From Caenorhabditis elegans (taxonomy: Eukaryota > Nematoda > Chromadorea > Rhabditida > Rhabditidae): a DNA stretch of 64,000 nucleotides. The stretch lies in assembly GCF_000002985.6 (NCBI RefSeq), contig NC_003279.8:7192001-7256000 (forward strand), given 5' to 3'. Below, piece by piece: positions 41,121 through 52,284 of the stretch. Positions within the stretch are counted from its first letter, which is position 1; each line of letters starts with the position of its first letter. Position numbers and translations under genes: made by a program. The notes beneath the pieces were generated by a model. It worked only from the letters and a program-made list of their open reading frames with translations, was not told the origin of the DNA and ran no database searches.

Positions 41121-41659
41121 TCTGCAAAAAAAAGTGGAAATTGATTAAAACGTTATATAATGTAGCGCAAAATGCAAAGAGTTGGTTTGAAACAATAAAT
41201 AACGCGCCGAAAATATAAATGAAAGTGCGCTCTACGGAGAACACTGGTATTCCATAACAAAAAAACAAAAAAAATAAAATTTCCATGTATTGGTTTTTTG
41301 AAAATTTTCCCAATCTAAAACTTTGTTCAAAACCAAAAAAGCGAAAGAAATATTATTTTGGTGATCCCGATTTTTCAAACTTAAAACTGAAATAAGTTTT
41401 ATGATTTTTATGGGTTTAAGGAGACTACAACAACATTGCACGTACAACTTAACATAACAACAGGCTACATTCTATAATCTGCACTCAACAACAACAACAA
41501 AAAATCAATTTCCACGTAGGTCAAAACAATAATAGGGCAACGGGGGAAAATGAAATTAGCAGTTACACCACTTACTATTAGATACGCATTGTATGTAACG
41601 CAAAAACAAGAATGACAGGGTGGGATACAAATAAAAAATCATGGTATGCTTCTCACAAA
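41121..41659. other. Intergenic region upstream of hasp-1
   Basis: About 540 bp between hasp-1 and the 3' end of the Argonaute-like fragment, both on the minus strand. It begins with the trans-splice acceptor of hasp-1 at 41122-41123. No gene is visible. Confidence 0.5.
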
Positions 41660-42024
41660 CTAGAAGTTGGAATTGAAAATACTACAATTTGATTGAATTA
41701 TTAGTGCTGAAGCATTGACACGACGGTCGATCAGGAAGCCGGATTCCTTGTATTTGATGCTATCGGTAATCTGCTTCATACGAGCTGCCTCTGGTCCAGA
41801 AACTTCGGGAATTGCATCCGCAATGCTGCAAAAATATTTTAATATCAACTGTTGTCATTTTCTTAAACTCACATGGCTTCATTCCACAAATTACGACCAC
41901 TCTTCGCGTACTCATTTGCAACATACATTGGTGTTGGAAAAAAAAGAAGTTGGAAGTCTGACAATTTGGTGAAGGTGGCACAATGGAAGTGAAATACACG
42001 TTCGAGCAATTCGTCATTTTCCGA
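41660..42024 (-). pseudogene. Duplicated C-terminal fragment of a WAGO-type Argonaute
   Basis: Two exons, about 42024-41873 and 41825-41660, read on the minus strand. The first contains PTPMYVANEYAKSGRNLW, nearly identical to PTPLYVANEYAKRGRDLW of the neighbouring wago-1. The second contains EAARMKQITDSIKYKE and the closing RRVNA, matching wago-1's GERLKELTKEIGYKQ and KRVNA end. The intron between them interrupts the same site in the same phase as the last wago-1 intron, so this is a genomic duplication, not a retrocopy. The segment equivalent to the conserved LCHHHQ region has decayed to HFHCATFT, and the frame runs some 20 residues past the ancestral stop. No PAZ, MID or most of PIWI is present. 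It cannot be a functional Argonaute on its own; it may be transcribed as the 3' part of the adjacent damaged gene. Confidence 0.7.
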
Positions 42025-42675
42025 GATTAAAAAAAAAAGGATTTGAAGAGGTAGATTTTCCTTGAATAAAAAAATCGTTATTGTCGATAACAGGAGAACT
42101 GACAAGTTTCAGTTCAAGGGAATTGATTCTAAAATAGAAAAAAAATGTTAAATTTAATCTCGTGCAGAAACTACTTACAAATTTCGAAGCTTCTTGTTCT
42201 CGCGTTCAGTATCTTGAAGCTTCTTTCGATTATTTTCCTCAAAATTGGCTAGCTTCGACAGTTGGCATGTGATTTCCTGTGTCCTTTTCTCTGTTTTCGC
42301 CGTTTGATCTTTTAGCATCACCGACTGAAATAAAACTTTTTCTTCTGCATGAAACAAGTGCAAAAAATTACCTTTTATTTTTCGTTTTCCTAATAAATTG
42401 AATTCTGAATACTTTAAAAACCAATAATTCTGGTGAGACGTTTGAGAATATCTGTACTTTTTACAGTCACGTCGCGAATCGGGATGTACAGCGCTGAACA
42501 TTTTCCGCACATTTTCGGCAGATTTCCATCTATTTTAAGAGTTTTCGTAGGGACCTTACACAAATAACAAAATCCAGCAGTCTGCGTTGTTCGACAAGAT
42601 GTGAGAGCAGGTGGTGATGTAAAATTGCCTTCTTGCTGGCGGGAATCCACATAGGTTGCAAACGATTAACTTCAT
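42014..42675 (-). pseudogene. Probable frameshifted Zip3/HEI10-type RING and coiled-coil gene (ZHP-like)
   Basis: From an ATG at 42675, preceded by TTCAG, one frame gives MKLIVCNLCGFPPARRQ and then YITTCSHIL. This is the C-x2-C ... C-x-H first half of a ZHP-type RING. It then reaches a stop at the TAA in 42556-42558. The +1 frame, open from about 42650 to 42422, supplies the second half and what follows (FCYLCKVPTKTLKIDGNLPK, then STDILKRLTRIIG). This resembles the C-x2-C-K and following segment of worm ZHP proteins. Exons at 42344-42179 and 42128-42014 then add a heptad-rich coiled coil in phase. So the RING is split by a frame change, and one expected Cys is missing. ZHP proteins are SUMO/ubiquitin-ligase-like meiotic crossover factors. 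Either this is a decayed family member or I have missed an unusual intron. Confidence 0.55.
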
Positions 42676-43407
42676 TGCGATCTAAGCTACAAGCCTGAAT
42701 TAGATGAGTATCATTCAAAATAAAATTAACAACTAAGTCACTTTTTAAAACATGGAAAGCACACAATACTTGTAAAAAGGAGAAAAATAAGGCTGTACAG
42801 CAAAAATAAATTCAAGGAGCGTTCGTTTTAACACTGAGTGGGTCTCGCAGCGATCTCCATTCTTATGTACTGTATGCGTTGTCATTTAAATTTTTTAGGA
42901 CGAAGAAATTGTTTTTTGTATTCTTTTCCGGTTTGTGACAGTTTTCAATAATTTTTGTTAATTTTCAAGATTATTTTTATATTTTAATAATAATCTAGTT
43001 ACAAAATCTTAAGAAACTTGCTCGTTGAATCTTAAAAATGTAAAAGTGATCTACATTTGATCTAGCCGCCAATTATCGGATTCTGTATTCTTGCGTCATT
43101 AATAATGATGATTTTGTACAAATCTAGTCGTTATTTGTTTTTATGCCGCCTCTGAAACACCGAAAAATCTCGAATCATTATTCTTTTTCGTCGGCAATAC
43201 GAAAATTCCGTAGTTTGCCCTTTCTTCATAACGTACCATTTTCGTTCTAGATTGATCTCTTGAAGAAAACTGATTTATTTGTTTAAACTATTGTTAAATA
43301 TCTCACAAATTCATAATTTTCTATAGATGTTCTCCAATCTCGCTTATTCGGTGCAGAATATTATTTATATAAGCTTTTTTCAGAACTAATATTGCAATAG
43401 TAATAAG
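42676..43407. promoter_or_regulatory. Divergent intergenic region upstream of wago-1
   Basis: About 730 bp between the ATG of the damaged minus-strand locus and the wago-1 start. It should contain the wago-1 promoter. It is AT-rich and I can name no specific motif. Confidence 0.5.
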
Positions 43408-46400
43408 ATGTCTCCTCATCCACCACAACCGCATCCACCGATGCCTCCAATGCCACCAGTCACTGCTCCACCAGGAGCTATGACTCCAATGCCTCCAGTT
43501 CCAGCCGATGCTCAAAAGCTTCACCAAAGCACTGGCAACGACGCATGCATCAAGCGTTTACAACAGTTAAACGTATGTTTATCAGCATTCAAAGATCTTT
43601 CTAATGCCATATTTGCAGGTTGAGGATGGTGCGAAAATGTACATGAAGCCAACCGAACCTGGAAAAATGGGCAGACCAGTGGACATCCAAACCAATGTCT
43701 TCGGAATTGAAGTCACAAAGGAAACCACAGTTCATCGTTTTATGGTTCACGCAAAGGCCGATTTGACTTCAACAAAGGAAGTGACTTTCACTAAAAAAGG
43801 AAAGGAGGACTTCGTCGTTCAGGATCGTCGCGATAAGTGTTGCAACATCTTTTTCCTTGCGGTTGAGAAGAACCCGGAATTCTTCAAAATGAAGGATGGG
43901 AATCAGATTGTATATGACGGTCAATCAACTCTCTACACGACGGTCAACTTGTTCTCAGAACTGGATGCCAACGGTACGAAGTCCAAAGTCTTCCAAATCA
44001 ACGGAGCTGATACCGGCAATGACGACCTTAAGACCCTGCCTTGCATTTCTCTCGAGATTTATGCCCCAAGGGACAACTCTATCACGCTCTCTTCTGAAAA
44101 TCTGGGCAAGCGTACTGCGGATCAAAACATTGAAGTAAACAATCGAGAATACACTCAATTCTTGGAACTTGCTCTGAATCAACATTGCGTGAGAGAAACG
44201 TAAGTGAATTTCGAAAATTATTAAAAGCATCGCTTCATTTTAGAAATCGTTTCGGATGCTTCGAGCACGGAAAAGTATATTTCCTCAACGCCACCGAAGA
44301 AGGATTCGATCAACGAGACTGTGTCGACGTAGGAGACGGAAAACAACTTTATCCTGGCCTCAAGAAGACGATTCAATTCATCGAGGGTCCTTATGGTCGC
44401 GGACAGAACAATCCATCTCTCGTGATTGATGGTATGAAAGCTGCTTTCCACAAAGAGCAAACTGTGATCCAAAAACTGTTCGACATCACGGGACAAGATC
44501 CTTCAAATGGACTCAATAATATGACCCGTGAGAAGGCTGCGGCAGTGATTAAAGGACTTGATTGCTATTCGACTTATACCAACAGAAAGCGCCATCTAAG
44601 AATCGAAGGTATCTTTCACGAAAGTGCCACAAAGACCAGATTTGAGTTGCCCGATGGAAAAACTTGTTCAATCGCCGAGTACTATGCGGACAAATACAAG
44701 ATCAGTCTACAGTATCCGAACGCCAATTTGGTGGTTTGTAAGGATCGAGGCAACAACAATTACTTCCCGGCTGAACTGATGACTGTGTCCAGAAATCAAC
44801 GTGTCACCATTCCTCAGCAAACGGGAAATCAATCTCAAAAGACAACGAAGGAGTGCGCGGTTCTTCCGGATGTCCGTCAGCGAATGATCATCACTGGTAA
44901 AAATGCTGTCAACATTACACTCGAAAACGAGTTGCTCGTCGCTCTTGGAATCAAGGTTTACTCGGAGCCTCTGATGGTTAGTTTGTGTAAATTGTAAAAA
45001 AATATATTTGTTTTCTTTTTCCAGGTCCAAGCACGTGAGCTTGATGGAAAAGAACTTGTATACCAGAGATCGGTAATGTCGGATATGGGAAAATGGCGTG
45101 CGCCTCCAGGATGGTTTGTGAAGCCTGCGACTGTTCCTGATTTGTGGGCTGCTTACGCTGTTGGAAATCCAGGTTGCAGATTCTCCATTGGAGATGTCAA
45201 GTAAGACAAATAGAAATTTACATGAATCAATTCAATTCTTAAGCCAACTCGTCGGAATGTTCATTGATTCTTGCAAGAAGAAAGGCATGGTGATCAAGCC
45301 ACCATGTGAAACAGGACTTTACAGTACGGAAAAAATTATGACTCAGCTGGAAAAAGTGGCTGCGAGTAAGTGCAAGTATGTCTTGATGATCACTGATGAC
45401 GCAATCGTTCACCTCCACAGTAAGTTTTCCTTAAGTTTTCATGGTTCATTGAAAATTTCAGAGCAGTACAAAGCCTTGGAACAGAGAACAATGATGATCG
45501 TCCAGGATATGAAAATTTCCAAAGCCAATGCCGTTGTCAAAGATGGGAAGAGATTGACGTTGGAGAACATCATCAACAAAACTAACGTGAAGTTAGGTGG
45601 TCTTAACTACACTGTTTCGGATGCAAAGAAGAGCATGACCGACGAACAATTGATCATCGGAGTTGGCGTTTCCGCACCACCGGCTGGAACGAAGTACATG
45701 ATGGATAACAAGGGACATCTTAATCCACAAATCATTGGCTTCGCTTCAAATGCTGTTGCAAATCACGAGTTTGTCGGCGATTTCGTTTTGGCTCCCTCCG
45801 GACAGGACGTAAATAATTAATGTGTTCGAGTTAACAACATGGTAATTTTTACAGACAATGGCATCAATTGAAGACGTGTTGCAAAATTCAATCGATTTGT
45901 TCGAAAAGAACCGCAAAGCGTTGCCAAAAAGAATCATCATTTATAGAAGTGGTGCATCGGAGGGTTCTCACGCTTCTATTCTGGCTTATGAAATCCCATT
46001 AGCCCGAGCTATTATCCATGGTTACTCGAAAGAAATCAAATTGATTTTCATCGTCGTCACTAAGGAGCACAGTTACCGATTCTTCCGTGATCAGGTAAAT
46101 TTGTTTTATTATTCTCTTTACGCTAACTTTTCAGCTTCGTTCGGGCGGCAAAGCCACTGAAATGAATATTCCTCCGGGCATTGTCTTGGATAACGCTGTC
46201 ACGAATCCGGCATGTAAGCAGTTCTTCCTGAACGGTCACACGACTCTTCAAGGAACAGCAAAGACACCATTGTACACTGTTCTTGCTGACGACTGCAAAG
46301 CTCCAATGGACCGCCTGGAGGAGCTGACCTTCACTTTGTGTCATCATCACCAAATTGTTTCCCTGAGCACGTCGATTCCCACTCCACTTTATGTGGCAAA

Positions 46401-46599
46401 TGAGTATGCAAAGCGTGGAAGAGATCTCTGGGGTGAACTAACGTAGGTTTTTTTTGTTTAAAACAAAAATTTATTTATATTTTGCAGGACTAAAGGACCA
46501 ATTGAAGCAAAGGAGTCGCAAGGCGAGCGCCTCAAGGAACTTACAAAGGAAATCGGCTACAAACAAACCGATCTCAATCAGAAGCGCGTCAATGCATAG
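43408..46599 (+). CDS. wago-1: Argonaute WAGO-1
   Basis: Nine exons in phase: 43408-43572, 43619-44199, 44244-44976, 45025-45200, 45244-45419, 45462-45808, 45855-46094, 46135-46442 and 46488-46599, giving 945 aa. A proline-rich N-terminus (MPPMPPVTAPPG) precedes N-domain, PAZ and PIWI regions. The catalytic DDH triad is broken. The first Asp position reads GVGVSAPP (near 677) and the second reads YRSGASEG with Ser at 758; only the His in LCHHHQ (near 875) remains. It is therefore slicer-dead, as expected of worm-specific WAGOs. WAGO-1 binds 22G secondary siRNAs made by RNA-dependent RNA polymerases and silences transposons, pseudogenes and aberrant transcripts in germline P granules and the nucleus. 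Its 3' UTR holds a 24-bp tandem duplication. Confidence 0.97.
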
Positions 46600-47083
46600 A
46601 TTTGGAGCTATGCCACATACACTTGATGTTTTACCTAGGATAATAATTTTACGGTCACCTAGGATAATAATTTTACGGTTTTTCCGCTAGTTTTATTGTA
46701 ATTTTTTAGTCAAATGTTTTATATTTTTGTAATGTGGTTCTGTGTGACCCGTAGTAATTAAACTCGGTATGATAAAAGTTTTAGGCTGATAATATTTTTC
46801 AAAGATTTGCTTTGTGCGTAAAAGTTCGAGGCGATGTTTTTTGAGGATCTTCAAGTGAAAACGAAGATTGTCTGATAATGAGGGGGAATTTTGTTCGATT
46901 TTTTTTTGAAATTGGAACATTAAACATTTCTAGAGCTGCTTCCAAGTCAATTGACTAGTCGACTAAATATTACTTTTTGGTTGTAATCTCAATATTGAAC
47001 AAACAATTTATTCACGTTTTTAACTCAAAATGGTAATTCGAAAGTTAATCAGAACAAGAAAAGTAATAAATAAAAAAGCAATT
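46600..47083. other. Convergent 3' intergenic region (wago-1 / dhp-1)
   Basis: About 480 bp between two converging genes. It contains the wago-1 3' UTR with the tandem repeat at 46633-46680 and the dhp-1 3' UTR. Nothing else is recognisable. Confidence 0.5.
46633..46680. repeat. 24-bp direct tandem duplication
   Basis: ACCTAGGATAATAATTTTAC begins at 46633 and again at 46657. The two 24-bp units differ only at the last base. It lies 33 bp after the wago-1 stop codon, so it is in the 3' UTR. Confidence 0.9.
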
Positions 47084-50000
47084 TCATTCAAGCCTTTCAA
47101 CTATCCTTGGTTGAATTTTCTGTTCCCTTTTCTCGTGAGTTGAAAAAACGAATGGTGAATTCGCAAGAAGGGGAATAAATTTCCCAGATCCGGGAACTGT
47201 TTGAAGTTTTCCGTGAGCCCATACAATTCGCCCTCTGTAATAGATTGTGGTTAATGTTGTGCCATTGAGAGAATATGTCTGAATACAAGAATCAAACATT
47301 TTTAGATTATTTTTTTTTTTTTGCATTGGCCGCCTTCAAAAATTAAGACGATAAAATGAGCGTGCGGAAACCTTCTTCCAACCATGTACGAAATGCTATT
47401 ATGGGAACACAAAATTTTGAGAATGCGTATTGCACAACATACTTGGCGCGCAAAATATCTCGTAGCGAAAACTACAGTAATTCTTTAAATGACTACTGTA
47501 GCGCTTACGGACATCATTTAATAAATAATCGATCAAATATTAGAAGAAAACTTAAAAGCTACAAAATATCGTTGTCACTATTCGAAAAGAAATTCATTTC
47601 AAAAATCGAGCCCGTAAATCGACACAAGCGCTACAGTTGTAATTTAAAGAATTACAGGAGTTTTCGCTAAGTGATATTTTGCGCGTCAAATATGTTGTGC
47701 AATACGCATTCTCAGAATTTTTTGTTCCCGTATTACAATTGCTTTATACTTCATATTAAGATACAATGTTTAAATCTGAACCTAAAATCCTATAAGTTGC
47801 GGTACTTATATATTTAGTATATTTGTACAGTAACCCCCCTTCGAATTTTCGCATATTTTTATTCAAAAATTGTAATTAAATCTAAAGTTTCGTTGCATTT
47901 TTAGACTTACAGAACCACTTTTTTCTAGTCCTAATATTGTTGAAAAAATATGTCGGTGAAATTTTGAAATGTTTAAAGGTTTTTGTGTACGGGTACTACA
48001 TATTAGACAACTGCCGATGTCACACTTCAAAAATACTTTGCATTATCAAATATATTGTTGTTTGTTCTGAAAAACGCAAAGATTCAAAAGTGTCGACGGA
48101 TATAATATAAAAACTGACTATATCTCTGAAAAAAACTCCGAAATAAAGGTTCAACGGAAATTGGTATATTTTAACATATGCTTGATAAGAACCAAAACTT
48201 CGGCATCTAGGCTATTAACTAATTTTGTCTAGACAAATCTCACCGAGAAATAGTAACTTCGGCAACTCCGTGACAGTTGATTCCTTCAAAAATGTTGAAA
48301 TCGAGGTTCTGAAAAAGTTTGATAGAAAAAGGGGAAAGATAGATCATAACTAAAACAATTGTCATAGATTTCTTCTTAAAAATTAGTTGAAAAAAAGATA
48401 ATTATCAAATTCCAATATAATTCAAATTTAAAACCAACATGATGATGTGTGTCCTTTGAAATAGTTCTAGTGGCATTTGGATTGAAAATTACAATATCTG
48501 CATCGGAACCAACTGCAATTCTTCCCTTTCTTGGATAAATATTAAAAATTTTTGCAGCTGTTGAACTGGTTATTGAGACATATCTCATTGGATCAATTAT
48601 TCCAGAATGTACCCCTTTTTCCCATACAACTGACATTCGATCCTCGACACCATTGATTCCATTTGGAATTTTTGTGAAGTTTCCTCTGGAAATTAAATGT
48701 TTCTTTTTATAAAGACACAATAATATAAAAACTCACTTTCCAAGAGATTTTTGCCTGCAATCATATGTGCAATTGTCTGTTCCTGTCAGGTGAAGTTCCC
48801 CGCTGAAATTATTATGATTACTGTTTTTAAATTGAATTGAATTGAGTTAAAAGAAAAAAAAACTGTTTGATTTGTACAAAGCCGGGATTTTGGTGATTTC
48901 TTATCTTATGTGCTTGATTTCTTTTTTGAATATTGCAAAAAAAATTGGGAAAAATTGCACTTGTAAGGGGTTAGGTGTAGGATAAACAATCTGGAAAGTT
49001 TGGTAACTTTAAATTTATTTTTAAAAAATATGAAAATCTTTTGATCAAGTTGGATGAAAATATTTTTCAGACGTTTTCAAAAGATGAAAAAGTTCCAAAA
49101 ATCTTTCAGAACTTTGGTCTACTTCTGAACACCCTGAAAATGTCAAAAATACTATAAGAGATTTTGGAGCAATTCTACAAGCCTCAAAAGTATCTCAAAA
49201 ATACACTTAAAAAATTCCAGATAATTTGTTACAAGATATATAAACGTACGCCGCAAGTAATTTCATAAGTAATTCAGGTGTAGTTGGATCTCTGCTTAAT
49301 GGTGGAGACATGACATATCTTGCAGCATGGAGCCAATCTTCATTATAATAATGTGATCCATCAAGAGCTAATCCAGCAGCTATTGGCTCTCCAAAAACAA
49401 TGGAACCTTGAGCTCGGTGATGGGAAATTGCTGATGCGGCTCCTTTTGTCATTACATGAACGATATAAACTGGACAATTAGCTTGAGCAGCCAAAACGCA
49501 AGCTCTATTGGTGGCTTCTGCTTCAATCTGAAAATCTCCGTAATCGCTTTGACTGATCTCATCTAACAAATGCCATTATTTTTTAATTGTATTTCTTATA
49601 TGCTCTGTATAACGATTAAATTCAAATGTGAACCGGAGGTGTATGCACTCAAAAATGTTTTTTAATTCGACAAATTGGTAATCTAAAATTTCTTATAAAA
49701 ATAATAGTACGGTTGAAACATATTAAATTGCTTCAAATCTCTTGAAAAGCAACTTTGTCAATTTACCAAAATTTGTCTGAACAATTTCAAATTCTAAAAA
49801 GAATTTTGAAGTGTTTAATTATGATATTCAGATATTTTTGGAATGTTATAGGTGTATTCAGTTATACCACTTGCTTTAATTAAATATGAGTTACCTCTTC
49901 TGGTCTACTCTGTGTATGTCCTTCAGGCCCAGTAACTCCTTTTGCCAATAAATCAATTTCCTTTTCTTTAATCACTGAACCATTTTCACAATGAACTCTT

Positions 50001-51753
50001 GCCAATGCTCTAAGTTTTGCACATTCTTGCATTCCTCTGAATAATTCATCATCTCTGACCATTAGTGTGTTCTCATAAGCCATGTAGAATTTGAACGAAT
50101 TAACTCCTTTAAATAAATTAAATTTGAAGATTTTTGTTTTTTTGAAAATTTATATTTTCAGAATCTAATTATATTCAAACTTACCAAATTCTGGACTTGT
50201 AATAATTGCCATTTGTTCAGCAGTTTCTGGTCTCCACATTGTGATAGCAACTGATAAACCATAATCACAACACACTTTTGGATCTGCCCAACTTCTCCAT
50301 CTATTGTAACCAGCAATCAATGACTCCCCATTTCTATGATCCGGACAACAGAAATCAATTATCTGAAATTTAACCTTTTCTATTCATTTGATCTTCAGAT
50401 TTTCTAAACCCGCCAGTTGATGGGAGAAATATGACCTTGGCAAAATGTGAGTGTGATTTATCACTTGGTTAACAAGGATATTTAATATAATAATGATCTA
50501 TGTTATAATTCGATTACTTTAATTTCAAAAACAGAAACGCGAAATTATAAAAAGAAGGATTTTTGCTGACTTTAAAAATAAATAAAATTGTCAAAAAAAA
50601 ACCTTCAAGTTTCTGTACTTCGAAGTGTTCTATATCTTTTGATGTCTATACAATACAATAATTAGAAATAAATTTTGAAAGCATTTTATTATTTATTCTT
50701 GTTCGCGGGTTTGAAGAAAATCTGAAAACTAGATGAAAGTGGGCATCCGTCTTTTTCGAAGTCTTCAAAAAAAAACGGTTGTTCAATTTAAACGGATACT
50801 AATAAAATCTTGGATCCTAGAATAAACATTTTTGTTTAATGGGCACAACGGTTTGCCGCATTTCCTGAATAGACCCTCAATTTTGTAGGCAGGTAGGCAG
50901 TCACATCTATGCGATGAGCTTATAATTTAATCAGTAAGTCATCTCACCATTGTAGTTCCTCCAGCAACTGCTGCTTCTGTTCCTTTCAAAAAATCATCTT
51001 TTGTCACTTCTCCCATATATGGCATTTGCATATGTGTATGAGGATCAATACCTCCAGGAATCACAAGACGATCTGTTGCATCAATTACTTCTGTATCTGG
51101 TAGAGCAGTTATATTTGGAGATACTTCTCTGAAATCGTTTTTTTTTTCAAAAATTATTTGGTAGAATCAACTTATTGGCGGATTTCGATTGGGGGGTTTT
51201 TTTTTAAATTAAGACCTCTACTAACTAACTTATGTCTCAAATGTTTAGTATATTGCCAAATATTCAAAAAGAAATTGGGGTTTTCACAAGAAATTTGTAG
51301 CAAAGAGCAAACGTCTACAGTGTTCTGAAACAAATAATTAAATCATAATTGAAATTAAAAATCGTAGAACACTTTTCAGTTGAATACCAAAATTATGATA
51401 GATGAAAACTTAGATATTAGAAAGAAATTGATACTTTTTTAGATTAAAAATTCAAGAATAGTTTCTAAAAAATGTTGAAAAGTTTTCCTATTTGAGCGTT
51501 ATAGGAATAATCATTTTCCTCAGAGGCGCAAATCCATCTTCAAGAAAGAGATACCTAGATAAACTGAATTACAGTATATTTATTTTATCACTATCACCTA
51601 ATTAATTTAACTACTTAACTTAACTACAGTTTTTACACGCATTCTTCTTGTTTGAACTTACACAATAATTCCATTTCTAACAAGAACATCAGCTTTAAAC
51701 ATTCCATCTTCATTGACGACAGTTCCATTCTTGATAACAAGTGGTGGGGACAT
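47084..51753 (-). CDS. dhp-1: Dihydropyrimidinase-related protein DHP-1
   Basis: Nine minus-strand exons in phase: 51753-51662, 51128-50948, 50362-50185, 50106-49895, 49527-49250, 48802-48737, 48685-48439, 48308-48244 and 47234-47084, giving 489 aa. The fold is a cyclic amidohydrolase. [10 protein letters not shown] carries the metal-binding HxH, VHCENG and VYIVHVMTK are later metal-site regions, and [18 protein letters not shown] is the late DHPase/CRMP signature. Dihydropyrimidinase hydrolyses 5,6-dihydrouracil and dihydrothymine in pyrimidine breakdown; animal CRMPs are non-catalytic relatives. The His residues kept here suggest an enzyme. The segment equivalent to the carboxylated active-site Lys reads FKFYMAYEN, with Lys retained. 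The last intron (47235-48243) is about 1 kb and hosts an inverted-repeat element; the other introns over 300 bp hold nothing recognisable. Confidence 0.96.
47397..47735. mobile_element. Inverted-repeat element (MITE) in the last dhp-1 intron
   Basis: The 339-bp element starts TATTATGGGAAC and ends with a near-complement (GTTCCCGTATTA). The arms stay complementary for over 100 bp, including GAATGCGTATTGCACAACAT, GCGCGCAAAATATC and GTAGCGAAAACTACAGTAAT. I recognise this as a very common C. elegans repeat from memory. It has no transposase; a 104-codon plus-strand frame across it is an artefact of the arms. Confidence 0.85.
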
Positions 51754-52122
51754 TTCCGAATCTCTTAAATTAGACAAAAAATGAATTTTCTTGACGAAAC
51801 ACAAAAAACTTTGAAAATGAAAAAAGAAATCTTGATTTTGGGTGGAAGGAGGAGACTGATTGATAATAATAGTTGTGATAAGAAAGATAAAAGAAGAAGA
51901 CGTACCCGGGGCGTGTGATGATAACGTACCCAGATTGATATAGACGATGTTAAAATCACGTTTCTTTAATCGGAAGTGAGAAGAAACCATATGGCATGAT
52001 TGAAGATGGTACGGTTAGTCTGTCCAGTTTTTGTTCAAAGTTTTAGAAATTATTTGGTAAATTAGACTAATTGACAAACAACAACTGAAATATTCGCCGA
52101 TTGTGATGACTTGTTGAGAAAG
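51754..52122. other. Divergent intergenic region (dhp-1 / small ORF)
   Basis: About 370 bp upstream of dhp-1 on the minus strand and of the small plus-strand frame at 52123. It probably carries the dhp-1 promoter. No element can be named. Confidence 0.45.
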
Positions 52123-52284
52123 ATGTGTGATCAACGTGCTGGAGTCTTCACAATGAGCATGTTCTACACATATGCCATCCGTGCCGCTCTTTTCTATTTA
52201 AAGCTTAAGCTTCAATGTCTGAACGAGAATGGAAATGAGGATGCTCTGACAAAGGTCCCTTTCCTGACAAAGAAAACTAAATAG
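52123..52284 (+). CDS. Small hypothetical protein (53 aa)
   Basis: An unspliced frame from ATG 52123 to TAG 52284 encodes 53 residues beginning MCDQRAGVFTMSMFYTYAI and ending FLTKKTK. The codon choices (GTC, CTT, AAG, GGA) resemble those of expressed worm genes more than the surrounding AT-rich DNA does. The frame is open for another 16 codons upstream but without an ATG. The middle (FYTYAIRAALFYLKLKL) is hydrophobic and could be a membrane or amphipathic helix. I do not recognise it. It lies between dhp-1 and cpg-3, and may be a real small gene in this compact region. Confidence 0.5.
   Translation: MCDQRAGVFTMSMFYTYAIRAALFYLKLKLQCLNENGNEDALTKVPFLTKKTK

Noticed and set aside
47356-47670. 104-codon plus-strand frame
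   Set aside because: It lies across the arms of the intronic inverted-repeat element in dhp-1 and reflects the repeat sequence, not a gene.
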